Source: Chitinophagaceae bacterium IBVUCB2
GTDB lineage: Bacteria; Bacteroidota; Bacteroidia; Chitinophagales; Chitinophagaceae
Assembly (NCBI GenBank): GCA_002127295.1
Contig: NFUV01000001.1
Location: 62,001 to 126,000, forward strand
Direction of reading: 5' to 3'
Length of the DNA stretch: 64,000 bases
The position numbers were made by a program, and so were the translations under genes. Under the pieces are notes generated by a model. The model worked only from the letters and a program-made list of their open reading frames with translations, did not search any database and was not told the origin of the DNA. Positions 35,051 to 43,582 of the stretch are shown here, one piece after another; the first letter of the stretch is position 1; the number at the start of each line of letters is the position of its first letter.

Positions 35051-36085
35051 TTAATTACAATAATAGGCATCTCCACTTTTACCACTACCCTGCGGATAAC
35101 AAAAATTCAATTGCCTGCTGGTAATACTTGTAATGGTTGCTACTGCTTTTCTGGCTTTCTTATTTTCTGGTGCTTTGCCGTTCAAACCAGACTTAGGAGG
35201 AACATTATATATTGTAATTGTTTCAGTACTCACAATTTTATCTTTCTTTTCTTTTTTATAATAATCTATTCGTACGGTAACCTTGTTTAAGGTAACATCC
35301 GTTCCATTTATAACGGGTACATCAAAGGCAGTCATTCCGTCATCTCCTTTAGGTTGATAATTTAAGGAACCTAATGAAATATATTTTGACCAATTATTCC
35401 TCATTTGCAATTGTTTTGCAGCCAATGCCTGCGCTGCTAATAATTTTTTCTTCTCATCTTCTGCCTTTTGCTTAGCCAACAGTTGTTGCTTTTTCTTCTC
35501 ATCTTCAGCTTTTTGTTTTGCCAGCAACTGTTGTTTATCTTTTGTATTTGTTGCTGTAGTGGGATCTGTAGTTGCAGGACTAACAACTGTGCTGGTAGTG
35601 TCAGCATCGATAACAGTTGAAACAGCGGTATCCGAATTATTAACATCAGATGTTGTTACTGGCTCTGCATTAGCAGAGTCTGTAGAACTGGTTGTCATAT
35701 TTAAAATTTCAATAGCATTGCTATTCCCTTTGTTCTTTTCGATGTCCTGGTAAACAAAATATCCCACTCCACCCAGGACTAAAAGTGATAATAAATATGA
35801 TAACCAGGCAGTGCTTTTTACACCAGTTACTTTTGCTACTGCCGGAGTAGCTGCTGCTGCAGTAATTGTTTTTGATATAACTGGTTCCGTTACTACAGCG
35901 TCTGAGTTTGTTGTAGAAGTAGCCCAGTTGTTTTTTAATTCAGCTATCTGTTCTGCGGTTTTCCATTCTGTTTGAAATTCGTCTCTCACCGGAGTATCGG
36001 CTGAAATGTTAAGCTTTAAAAGCTCTTCGATTGACAATGGTCCTTGCTCCTGCCCTGCGGCATCTTTGTAATAATAATTTGGCAT
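35051..36085 (-). CDS. GYF_2 (DUF4339) domain membrane-anchored protein with coiled coil
   Basis: The 344-aa protein begins with a GYF_2 domain (residues 1-55: YYYKDAAGQEQGPLSIEELL, DEFQTEWKTAEQIAELK). Then come a Thr/Ala-rich linker, one membrane helix (about 94-113, WLSYLLSLLVLGGVGYFVYQ) and an acidic Ser/Thr-rich stretch. A charged coiled coil follows, made of two exact 15-residue repeats of KQQLLAKQKAEDEKK (184-213), and a C-terminal domain (about 230-344). The GYF_2 part is on the cytoplasmic side if the helix is a simple anchor. Function unknown. The 450-bp gap upstream, to 36535, holds no gene that I can support. Confidence 0.8.
   Translation of the reverse strand: MPNYYYKDAAGQEQGPLSIEELLKLNISADTPVRDEFQTEWKTAEQIAELKNNWATSTTNSDAVVTEPVISKTITAAAATPAVAKVTGVKSTAWLSYLLSLLVLGGVGYFVYQDIEKNKGNSNAIEILNMTTSSTDSANAEPVTTSDVNNSDTAVSTVIDADTTSTVVSPATTDPTTATNTKDKQQLLAKQKAEDEKKKQQLLAKQKAEDEKKKLLAAQALAAKQLQMRNNWSKYISLGSLNYQPKGDDGMTAFDVPVINGTDVTLNKVTVRIDYYKKEKKDKIVSTETITIYNVPPKSGLNGKAPENKKARKAVATITSITSRQLNFCYPQGSGKSGDAYYCN
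35447..35536 (-). repeat. Two exact 45-bp in-frame repeats in the GYF_2 gene
   Basis: The protein repeat KQQLLAKQKAEDEKK occurs twice in a row and is near-identical at DNA level. The unit number may vary between strains. Confidence 0.7.
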
Positions 36086-36535
36086 TCCTGTTAGTTTAAT
36101 GGTTAAGGTTTGATATAATGGGAACGAACTAAATAGGATTAACAGGGGCGGGAAGAGATTATAAAACTAACCCGTTTGATGGAATGTCCCAAATTGTATT
36201 GCAAAAGCTTTAGAATTATGTATGTGCTATTGTAAAGCAACTCCTACCCTACTTTATTTTGTCAATTTTCACATTCCACTAATGTTCCCACCAACCTTTA
36301 ACGGGGTTGTGAACTCATCAAGGACGACAAAGCCAACCTCCAGAACAGAAAACCTGGTGAAGGATTGGAGGATCTGGTAAGAATAATATTTAGAAAAATA
36401 ATGCTTGCTGACCACTATTGCAGCATCAGCATATCTTTTACGAATCAAAGCAACTTGGTATAGGGAATTTGCTTTCTATCTGGTATGGTTATTGGAAATT
36501 AAATATTATTCATTCTAATTTATTAAAACCCATCT

Positions 36536-37000
36536 ATGCCAACTAAAACCGCAACTAAAAAAGCTCCTGCCAATAAAAAGCCTGTAAAAAAAACAGCTAC
36601 TAAAAAAGCAGCAACAAAGAAAAAAGTAGTTTCAAAAAAAGTAACTCCGATTAAGAAAAAGAGTGCAACGAAAAAGAAAGCCACAAGCAATAAACGGAAA
36701 AATGTTGTCCGTGCAACTAAAACAGTTACAGATAAAAAGGTAACTCCCAATGCAGTTTCAAAAAAAGCAAGTGAAAAGACCAAAAAACTGCTTAATAAAT
36801 TAGTAGAGCTTCCAACGGAAACCAACTTACCACCTGTTGAAGAAAAAAGTCCGACAGTAAATACACCAGCTATAGTTGCTCCTGATAGAGACAATAAATT
36901 ATTGCAGCGGGCCGCAGTTCGTAATTATGTAAAGCATCAAATCCGTTTATCAAATAAAAAGGGGGGATTGAAGCCTTCTGGTAAAAAGCCTTTATGGTAA
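36536..37000 (+). CDS. Histone H1-like Lys/Ala/Thr-rich protein
   Basis: The 154-aa protein has a strongly basic N-terminal half, with repeats of the KKxATKK/KKPVKKTATKKA type, as in eukaryotic H1 tails and the bacterial Hc1/HctA and AlgP-like proteins. The second half is less biased: LLNKLVELPTETNLPPVEEK and RAAVRNYVKHQIRLSNKKGG. A DNA-binding, nucleoid-associated role is inferred from composition. The minus-strand open frame over the same DNA is only its shadow. Confidence 0.75.
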   Translation: MPTKTATKKAPANKKPVKKTATKKAATKKKVVSKKVTPIKKKSATKKKATSNKRKNVVRATKTVTDKKVTPNAVSKKASEKTKKLLNKLVELPTETNLPPVEEKSPTVNTPAIVAPDRDNKLLQRAAVRNYVKHQIRLSNKKGGLKPSGKKPLW

Positions 37001-37138
37001 CCAGGTATTTGTACAAAGGGTAGAATCTATTGCCCGTTTTGGGGTAAAGCAAAACCTTTTTAATAAATGTCAGTGGACTTATTTGAGAGATTCTCCTAAG
37101 TATAGGTAATATTCAAACTGTAAAACCTAAAATAAAAA

Positions 37139-37180
37139 AATCACCGTAAGACTTCTACATTAGATATCCTTACGGTGATT
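37139..37180 (-). terminator. Terminator of the PepSY-like lipoprotein gene
   Basis: AATCACCGTAAG and CTTACGGTGATT form a perfect 12-bp stem with an 18-nt loop; seven T follow on the minus strand. Confidence 0.8.
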
Positions 37181-37197
37181 ATTATTTTTTACTAAAA

Positions 37198-37806
37198 CTA
37201 TAGACTATCTTTTGGATTCATCTTTTCTTTAGTTTTTTCTCCATCGATGCTGGTTTTCTTTTTAAGTACGCTACCGTTTTCTGCTATTAAGGCTTTTGCT
37301 TTATCGCCGCCCTTTTCAAGTTCAACTTCGTAAGCTGTTCTATTTTTATCAGATTCTTTATCTACAGAAACAATAGTGTAGCCAGGAAAAGTTGATTGAA
37401 TAGTTTTATTTACTGCTGCTGGTAAACCTGCAAAATCAGTAACAGGCGAAACTGTTCCTATCCATTCACCATCATTATACCATGCCCAATACTCTGAACC
37501 ATCCTGGTTAAACCTTACCATATAATCTGATGAATCAATTGTTGGCCAACCAGTCCAATCCCATTCAAATGCATCAATTGGCTGGTAGCTGCTCCATGTT
37601 TCATTTGTTACAGTTGGATACTTTGTTTTAAAAGATGTCTTAATCCCTTCAGGTACTACAACTGTTGCAGTAACCGGAGCAGGGTCAGGCATTTTGTTGT
37701 TATCAACTGTAAGTGAATCGGCAGTATCTGTTTTTGTGGAACTATCTCCACAAGATGTAGCAAAAACAATCATTGTTGCCATTGCTATTCCGGTTTTAAA
37801 TCGCAT
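37198..37806 (-). CDS. PepSY-like (DUF2874) lipoprotein
   Basis: The protein (202 aa) has a lipoprotein signal peptide (MRFKTGIAMATMIVFATSC, Cys19). An acidic linker is followed by two PepSY-like units: IKTSFKTKYPTVTNETWSSY with YMVRFNQDGSEYWAWYNDGE, and AAVNKTIQSTFPGYTIVSVD with AYEVELEKGGDKAKALIAEN. Such domains occur as periplasmic or outer-membrane lipoproteins in Bacteroidota; a role as an inhibitor or chaperone is only proposed. The C-terminus is Lys-rich. It is a single-gene unit with its own terminator. Confidence 0.78.
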   Translation of the reverse strand: MRFKTGIAMATMIVFATSCGDSSTKTDTADSLTVDNNKMPDPAPVTATVVVPEGIKTSFKTKYPTVTNETWSSYQPIDAFEWDWTGWPTIDSSDYMVRFNQDGSEYWAWYNDGEWIGTVSPVTDFAGLPAAVNKTIQSTFPGYTIVSVDKESDKNRTAYEVELEKGGDKAKALIAENGSVLKKKTSIDGEKTKEKMNPKDSL

Positions 37807-38064
37807 AAATTAATTATTAGAGTTAAGAATAACCGTTTTTCGGTTTTTACATCTTAGTTAATTAAATTATTGTGCCATACTTTTTTGATCAAGAAAAATA
37901 TTATTTGCCTATGTATTTATACACAAAGAAAAAACATCAGTTATTAAATTTTTCTCAGTTGCAGGGATGCCATTAATTATAAATCTGTTTTATTATGGCA
38001 ATAAAAATTATCCCTTTCTTCCTGATAACAAATCTTATCTTACTTACTTAACTAAACCTATTAC

Positions 38065-38763
38065 ATGTGCTTTTCTGCTACTGCAAGTTTTGGAGCCAGT
38101 GCCGTGCTAGGAACCGTTGGGGTAATTGCTGTAGCCAAAGCCAAAACAACCCCGCAGCGAACATTTGCTTCTATCCCATTGTTTTTTGCCGTTCAGCAAT
38201 TAACGGAGGGTTTACTCTGGCTTTCATTGAAAAATGCTGACATGGCATCCTGGCAATCCTCACTTACGTATATATTTCTTGTATTTGCCATGGCAGTTTG
38301 GCCATTTTGGATTCCATTTACCATTTGGTTACTGGAGAAGAACAATAAGCAAAAGGAAAAAATCAAAAAATTTGTATGGATAGGAGCAGCAGTAGCAATT
38401 GGGGTTTGTGTTATACTTTTTGCTTACCCTGTGCAGGTGGTTACTCCTTTTTGTTTTAATTGCCCTGGTTCTTCCTCACTTACTCCCCGTGACCATCTTC
38501 ATTATGAATTTGCCATCCCTCCCGTTGTTAGAAGTATGATTGTAGCATTTAGTATGCTTTATATTGCAGCTACTATTGTCACCCCCTTTCTCTCATCCAT
38601 AAAAAAAATGAAATGGCTGGGTGTTGTATTTCTCGCATCTTATCTGTTTGCTATTAGTTTCTATCGGGGGTTTGTTATTTCTGTATGGTGCTTCTTTGCT
38701 GCCTTACTCAGTTTTGTAGTACTATGGATAATTATTGATTTGAGAAAATTAGCAGATAAGTAA
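38065..38763 (+). CDS. DUF6629-like membrane protein
   Basis: The protein (232 aa) starts MCFSATASFGASAVLGTVGV, the characteristic opening of the DUF6629 family, and has about seven membrane helices (QQLTEGLLWLSL, IFLVFAMAVWPFWIPFTIWL, AAVAIGVCVILFAYPVQVV and others). A loop with CFNCPGSS might bind a metal or form a disulfide. No function is known. The preceding 37807-38064 gap shows no clear promoter box. Confidence 0.75.
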   Translation: MCFSATASFGASAVLGTVGVIAVAKAKTTPQRTFASIPLFFAVQQLTEGLLWLSLKNADMASWQSSLTYIFLVFAMAVWPFWIPFTIWLLEKNNKQKEKIKKFVWIGAAVAIGVCVILFAYPVQVVTPFCFNCPGSSSLTPRDHLHYEFAIPPVVRSMIVAFSMLYIAATIVTPFLSSIKKMKWLGVVFLASYLFAISFYRGFVISVWCFFAALLSFVVLWIIIDLRKLADK

Positions 38764-38826
38764 GTCTGTAAAAACAAATGCCACAAAAAGAATCTTGTGG
38801 CATTTGACAATATATTAATCTATGGT

Positions 38827-39585
38827 TTATTCTAGTTCTACGTTGCTATTTTTATTAATCTTATTCACCTTAATGATTTTAACCAGGCTTAAAAACCGTA
38901 TGATCGGGTAAGTAGGGTCAAACTCATACCAGCGTTTACCAAAGTTGATGGCAGAAGGTGTTTTATGATGATTGTTATGATACGCCTCCCCCATTAAAAA
39001 CAAATCCATTGGATATAAATTTTTAGAAGTATTGTTAAGTTTGAAATTAACGGTACCATATTTATGTGCAAACCAATTTATAACTGCACCATGTAATGGA
39101 AGCATTACAATATGTATAGGAATCAGCAAATACCACCAGGCGGATGGTGCAAACATAATATAGAAAGCAATATAGAAAGCTATCCAGCCTACCCTAGATA
39201 TCCAGTTATGAGCAATTTTGTCGAGAGCCGGCCAATCAGGAAGATTTTTTAAAAATCGTTCTTCGATCTCTATCTTATTATTAAATACTCCGGAGGTAAA
39301 ATTGCGGCTGCGCCACATCATTATCCAAAGATTGTCATCATACTTGGGAGAATGCGGATCTTTTTCAGTATCAGTATAGGCGTGATGCATTCTGTGCATG
39401 ATGGCATATACCCGGGGACTAACGTATGAAGATCCTTGTCCGATATAGGCAAGCAGGTAAAAAAAACGTTCCCAAAATTTATTCATACTGAAGGCAGCAT
39501 GTGATGCGTAACGGTGTTGGAGAAAAGTTTGCGAAAAGATCGCCAGGTACCAGTGACACAAAAAAAACAAAAGTATTATTAACAT
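38827..39585 (-). CDS. Acyl-CoA desaturase (membrane fatty acid desaturase)
   Basis: These di-iron membrane enzymes put a cis double bond, usually delta-9, into acyl chains and so tune membrane fluidity. The 252-aa protein has all three His boxes: HRYASH (24-29), HRMHH (64-68) and HNNHH (about 204-208). Four hydrophobic segments surround them. Length and spacing fit the short OLE1-like desaturases of Bacteroidota. It is divergent from the FKBP gene at 39772 and has no ferredoxin or reductase next to it. Confidence 0.92.
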   Translation of the reverse strand: MLIILLFFLCHWYLAIFSQTFLQHRYASHAAFSMNKFWERFFYLLAYIGQGSSYVSPRVYAIMHRMHHAYTDTEKDPHSPKYDDNLWIMMWRSRNFTSGVFNNKIEIEERFLKNLPDWPALDKIAHNWISRVGWIAFYIAFYIMFAPSAWWYLLIPIHIVMLPLHGAVINWFAHKYGTVNFKLNNTSKNLYPMDLFLMGEAYHNNHHKTPSAINFGKRWYEFDPTYPIIRFLSLVKIIKVNKINKNSNVELE

Positions 39586-39771
39586 TAAAAGAACTGGGGA
39601 GTGATAAACATAACGATGTTGACCTGAAAGGTAGTCTTTGTATGTTGTTAAATGCTTTTTTGTTTAGCGTTTCTTTGTTAATTAAAGCCAAACTCAATTA
39701 TCTGTCCCTTCATATAACTCATTTTGTCAATTTCATTCGGCAATTGTAGATTTATAGTAAATAATTTTCCA

Positions 39772-40806
39772 ATGATGTATCGCTTTCTATTGTCGTTACT
39801 GTTGTTAACTACAACTTATGCAAATGCAACTGTTACAGACTCAACCATTACTTATAACTTGCCGGATAGTGTAAAAGCTGTTCAGTTTATAGCAGAGATA
39901 AAAATTACAAACCTAAATAACCCAAAACGTTTTAGAGCAGGTATTAGCACCAATCTGGGCTCTGTTTATTTATATGCCCATAAAGAAAAAAGAAGTGTCT
40001 CAGTTCAAATGCATGAATTAAGCAGAATAGTCGCAACAGGACAAGGCGTTAAAGGTCTTAGCTATGGTCAATTCAATTTTGACTATCAATGGCAAACCAA
40101 TAAAACGTATAAACTAATGGTAGCAATGGCCTCAGATAGTGCCGATAATATTTGCATTTACTCTGCGTATATTTTTCTTCCGGATGAAAATAAATGGAAA
40201 TTTATTGGTAGCCGCAGACATCCATTTTTGAGAAATAAACTGGAAACCCCAACAACATTCTTATATCAGCATAAAAAAAGTACAGGAGACATTACCACTG
40301 GCGAAATATGGTGCCAGCGAAGCAATGGTTCCTGGAGATTTATGAAAGATGGCACCACTGCCCCACCTACCCCCATTATTAATTATTTTGGCCATGTAGA
40401 TAGTGTGCAGCAACGTCAAGTGGACATAAAGTTGATCAATGATGCGATGGTGGCTGGCAAAACAGATGTTAAAAACAATATCGAAGGTGTTTATTATACC
40501 ATGTTAAAGGAAGGAACAGGCAAACAAGTTTTAGTAAGTGATACGGTGGTGGCCCATTACAAAGGATATTTATTCAGTGACGGAACAGTATTTGACCAGA
40601 CAAAAGATAAACCTGCTAGTTTTCCTTTGCAGCGATTAATAAAAGCCTGGCAATTGGCGGTGCCGCTATGTAAAGTGGGTGGAAAAATTAAAATTGTGAT
40701 TCCATCGGATCTTGCTTATAGTATAAGAACAAGGGCGGCAAAAATTCCTCCAAACAGTATTCTTATTTTTGAGATTGAAGTGGTAGATACAAAATCAAAG
40801 CAATAG
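39772..40806 (+). CDS. DUF3472-like domain fused to FKBP-type peptidyl-prolyl isomerase
   Basis: The exported protein (344 aa from ATG 39772) has a signal peptide (MMYRFLLSLLLLTTTYANA). The N-terminal half (about 20-215) resembles a DUF3472 beta domain: YNLPDSVKAVQFIAEIKITN, LGSVYLYAHKEKRSVSVQMH and YLPDENKWKF-type segments. The C-terminal part (about 235-344) is an FKBP domain: VVAHYKGYLFSDGTVFDQTK, WQLAVPLCKVGGKIKIVIPS, LAYSIRTRAAKIPPNSILIF. The FKBP domain should isomerise prolyl bonds. The paired domain is of unknown role. The next gene follows after 5 nt and is probably cotranscribed. Confidence 0.8.
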   Translation: MMYRFLLSLLLLTTTYANATVTDSTITYNLPDSVKAVQFIAEIKITNLNNPKRFRAGISTNLGSVYLYAHKEKRSVSVQMHELSRIVATGQGVKGLSYGQFNFDYQWQTNKTYKLMVAMASDSADNICIYSAYIFLPDENKWKFIGSRRHPFLRNKLETPTTFLYQHKKSTGDITTGEIWCQRSNGSWRFMKDGTTAPPTPIINYFGHVDSVQQRQVDIKLINDAMVAGKTDVKNNIEGVYYTMLKEGTGKQVLVSDTVVAHYKGYLFSDGTVFDQTKDKPASFPLQRLIKAWQLAVPLCKVGGKIKIVIPSDLAYSIRTRAAKIPPNSILIFEIEVVDTKSKQ

Positions 40807-40811
40807 ATTTT

Positions 40812-41465
40812 ATGCGAATACTTATTCTGGGTGCTACAGGTCGAACCGGAAAACATATTCTTGAGCAGACTTTGCATAAAGGCTATATTGTGCATGTACT
40901 CGTTCGGGACAGAAGCAAGATTCACCTGGTACATAATCAACTTCATATTTTCGAAGGTTCCCCTGCTGATATTACTGCTATCGAAAAAGCAATGAAAGAT
41001 TGCGAGGCAGTACTTAGTGCATTGAACATCTCCAGGACTTCTGATTTTCCATGGGCAGGACTGCGAACGCCGAAAGATTTTCTTTCGGATACGATGAATA
41101 AAATTATTGCCGTCTGTAATAAACTGGGTTGCAAACGTATAATTGTAACAACGGCCTGGGGTGTTAATGAGTCAAAAAAAGAAATTCCGGGATGGTTTCG
41201 CTGGTTCATCGAAAATAGTAATATAAAATATCCGTACCGGGATCATGGTTTATTAGAAGAATTACTCAAAGCCTCCTCGCTTGACTGGACAATTATCAGG
41301 CCTGCAGGGTTAATAAATTCATCGAAGGAGAAAAAAGTAAAAGTGAGTTTTAATGGCTTACCGAAGCCGGGCTTAACTATTAGCCGCAGAAATGTTGCCC
41401 GTTTTATGGTAGCAGCATTAGAAGAACATGCTTATATAAAGGAATTACCTACTATTTCTACCTAG
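40812..41465 (+). CDS. NAD(P)-binding oxidoreductase, NmrA/atypical SDR type
   Basis: This cytoplasmic Rossmann protein (217 aa) has the dinucleotide motif ILGATGRTGKHILEQ (residues 5-19), then LVRDRSKIHLVHN and a downstream strand IIVTTAWGVNES. The YRDHGLLEELLKASSLDWTI segment and IRPAGL are usual for the NAD(P)H-binding (NmrA/BVR-B-like) family. Its substrate is unknown; relatives reduce flavins or quinones. It lies 5 nt after the FKBP fusion gene. Confidence 0.85.
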   Translation: MRILILGATGRTGKHILEQTLHKGYIVHVLVRDRSKIHLVHNQLHIFEGSPADITAIEKAMKDCEAVLSALNISRTSDFPWAGLRTPKDFLSDTMNKIIAVCNKLGCKRIIVTTAWGVNESKKEIPGWFRWFIENSNIKYPYRDHGLLEELLKASSLDWTIIRPAGLINSSKEKKVKVSFNGLPKPGLTISRRNVARFMVAALEEHAYIKELPTIST

Positions 41466-41555
41466 CTATTAGCCAACTGTATTTTTCTTTGCTTTTTTAA
41501 TTCTTTTTGGGAACTTTAAGAGCTTGTATTTGTTGCACAATGATTAGAAAGTACA

Positions 41556-41592
41556 AGAGTGCGACGCAAGGAACGATGCTCTAAGAACAGAA
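41556..41592 (+). repeat. Dispersed intergenic repeat, copy 2
   Basis: The string GAGTGCGACGCAA, then GGAACGATGCTCTAAGAACA. It shares GAGTGCGACGCAA exactly with the copy at 58284-58316 on the opposite strand. Confidence 0.5.
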
Positions 41593-41621
41593 AGACCGGA
41601 AAAAAATTAAAAATCATATAC

Positions 41622-42452
41622 ATGAAACAATTTCGCCTTTTTACTGCAGCTATAATTGTCGCAGCATTTTCATTAACGTCTTGTAACAATGATGAAAAAA
41701 AAACAGAGCCTGAAATGAAAGAGCCAACGTTAAAAGAAGAAAATATTACTTATACTGGTGACAGTATAACAATGAATGGTTATGTGGTATATGATGAAAA
41801 TATGGAAGGTGCAAGACCGGCTGTGTTAGTAGTACATGAATGGTGGGGCATGAATGAGTATGCTAAAATGCGGGCAAGAGAATTGGCGAAGTTGGGTTAT
41901 ATCGCTATGGCGGTAGATATGTATGGAGATGGAAAACAAGCCGACAATCCTGACTCAGCAGGTAAACTCGCCACTCCTTTCTATATGGATCCGCAAATGG
42001 CTAAAACCCGTTTTGATGCGGCATTAACTAAACTAAAAACTTATAGCCAGGCTGATGTAAACAAAGTAGCTGCTATTGGATATTGCTTTGGTGGTGCAAT
42101 GGTTTTAAATATGGCCAAATTGGGCGAAGATCTTAAAGCAGTTGTTTCATTCCATGGTAATCTTATTGGTGTGCCTATCAATAAAGACCTGTTGAAAGCA
42201 CAGGTATTAGTTTGTCATGGCGCAGCTGATCCTTTTGTGCCGCAAGCTGAAGTGGACCAATTTAAAAAACAAATGGATTCAATCGGAGCTAAATACACTT
42301 TTAAGGCATATCAAGGAGCTACTCATGCATTTACTAACCCTAATGCCACTGCTATGGGCGAGAAATTTAAAATTCCTATTAAATATGATGCAGCCGCAGA
42401 CTCTGCCTCCTGGAAGGATATGAAAGATTTTTTTAGTACCACTTTAAAATAA
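41622..42452 (+). CDS. Dienelactone hydrolase family lipoprotein
   Basis: The protein (276 aa from ATG 41622) has a lipoprotein signal peptide (MKQFRLFTAAIIVAAFSLTS then Cys21). The alpha/beta hydrolase has a Cys nucleophile in IGYCFGGA (near 154), Asp in GAADPFV (near 203) and His in ATHAFTN (near 235), the dienelactone hydrolase triad. PAVLVVHEWWGMNEYAKMRA is the oxyanion region. The native substrate in the periplasm or at the outer membrane is unknown; hydrolysis of an ester or lactone is inferred. Confidence 0.9.
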   Translation: MKQFRLFTAAIIVAAFSLTSCNNDEKKTEPEMKEPTLKEENITYTGDSITMNGYVVYDENMEGARPAVLVVHEWWGMNEYAKMRARELAKLGYIAMAVDMYGDGKQADNPDSAGKLATPFYMDPQMAKTRFDAALTKLKTYSQADVNKVAAIGYCFGGAMVLNMAKLGEDLKAVVSFHGNLIGVPINKDLLKAQVLVCHGAADPFVPQAEVDQFKKQMDSIGAKYTFKAYQGATHAFTNPNATAMGEKFKIPIKYDAAADSASWKDMKDFFSTTLK

Positions 42453-42474
42453 TTGAATTTGTTGGTCAATAACG

Positions 42475-42506
42475 ACAAGCCAGGATACATAATTCCTGGC
42501 TTTTTC
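42475..42506 (+). terminator. Terminator after the dienelactone hydrolase gene
   Basis: AGCCAGGA and TCCTGGCT pair perfectly around an 8-nt loop and are followed by a T-run. Confidence 0.75.
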
Positions 42507-42684
42507 TTGCTCATATATCTAAAAAACTCAATAACAGTAGCTTATCACCCATAGTACTAATTTTAGATAATATAATCTAACTCATTAATGCACAGTATAA
42601 TTACTGAAAGCTGATGTAAATACTTAGAAAAAATACGAGAAATAGCTATGTAGTGTCAAGATCGGTTTCTATTTTGTCACCCCA

Positions 42685-43437
42685 TTGAATCTAAAATCAA
42701 AACCTTTGAAACAAACTTTTACGCTTTTAGTAGCTTCCGTCTTATTTTTTTCTGCTTGTAGAAAAGAAAGCAATTTTGCAAACGAACTGTCACCCATGCA
42801 ACTTCCTGTTGCTGAGGTTTGTTTGGTTCAAAGAGATAATCCTTCTAATCGCTCCTATACTTCTGACTCTGTTGTTGCTGTAGAATATTCCAAATATCAT
42901 TGTGGCTTTATCCCTTTAAGCAGTAAAAATTACTGGGTGTACGCTGATTCCATCTTTACGGATGGAGTATTTCTGAAAGTTCAAATGGATACATTGCGGT
43001 ATACAGCAAAGTTCAAATCATTAAGCGATGGCCTAATCTGGTGGGAAAGTAATATGTATGCAGGTATACCGGAATTATTATATGCCAATGATTCTTCTTT
43101 ATTTGAGATTGGCGACAGGCTATTTACACAAGGAATTAAAGATGTGAGAAAAGACTATAGTCTTTTTGCCGGTGATTCTATCCGATACCTTGCCAATTTT
43201 GAAGATGCTGCCGCTATGGGCCGCTCAATAAAATTAGAAGGTGATTACACGGTGGCTGGCGATAGTTATAGTGATTGTATTTTCTTTGAGAAAAATGCCA
43301 GAGACTATCGCAGGGACAGAGTTTATTTTAAACCCGGACTTGGTGTAGTAAAATACATACATGAAAAATCCCCGATGGGACAGCGTTCAATAAAATTACA
43401 ACAGGTATTAACGCTGGTTGATTTTCATATTGAGTAA
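42685..43437 (+). CDS. Lipoprotein of unknown function
   Basis: The protein (250 aa) has a lipoprotein signal sequence, KQTFTLLVASVLFFSAC. Neither frame start is an ATG: TTG 42685 gives the long form, and TTG 42706 (LKQTF) gives a compact one. The mature part has no family that I recognise; it contains several Tyr- and Trp-rich strands (KNYWVYADSIFTDGVFLKVQ, GLIWWESNMYAGIPELLYAN) and ends in a beta region. Predicted extracytoplasmic, probably in the outer membrane. It has its own terminator. Confidence 0.65.
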   Translation: MNLKSKPLKQTFTLLVASVLFFSACRKESNFANELSPMQLPVAEVCLVQRDNPSNRSYTSDSVVAVEYSKYHCGFIPLSSKNYWVYADSIFTDGVFLKVQMDTLRYTAKFKSLSDGLIWWESNMYAGIPELLYANDSSLFEIGDRLFTQGIKDVRKDYSLFAGDSIRYLANFEDAAAMGRSIKLEGDYTVAGDSYSDCIFFEKNARDYRRDRVYFKPGLGVVKYIHEKSPMGQRSIKLQQVLTLVDFHIE

Positions 43438-43463
43438 TAATGCTCCACAATCAGATATAAAAA

Positions 43464-43492
43464 AATAATTAGCGAGGCTAATTATTTTTTTT
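43464..43492. terminator. Terminator after the lipoprotein gene
   Basis: AATAATTAGC and GCTAATTATT form a perfect 10-bp stem around GAG, followed by T8. Confidence 0.75.
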
Positions 43493-43523
43493 GCTTAGAA
43501 TACATCAGATTCTTGTAATTGAT

Positions 43524-43562
43524 AAAAGTCCTCCTGTAGTTTTTACAGGAAGACTTTTTTAA
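43524..43562 (-). terminator. Terminator of the 43583 lipoprotein gene
   Basis: On the minus strand AAGTCTTCCTGTA and TACAGGAGGACTT pair with one bulge, followed by a T-run. Confidence 0.6.
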
Positions 43563-43582
43563 TAGTGATCAGCTGTACAGAA

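Noticed and set aside
35447-35536. Tandem repeat considered as a CRISPR
   Set aside because: The units are in frame, adjacent and without spacers; they encode a coiled coil.
36523-36894. Minus-strand frame of Leu/Phe/Val-rich sequence
   Set aside because: It is the antisense image of the Lys/Ala/Thr-rich histone-like gene, a known artefact of such codon bias.
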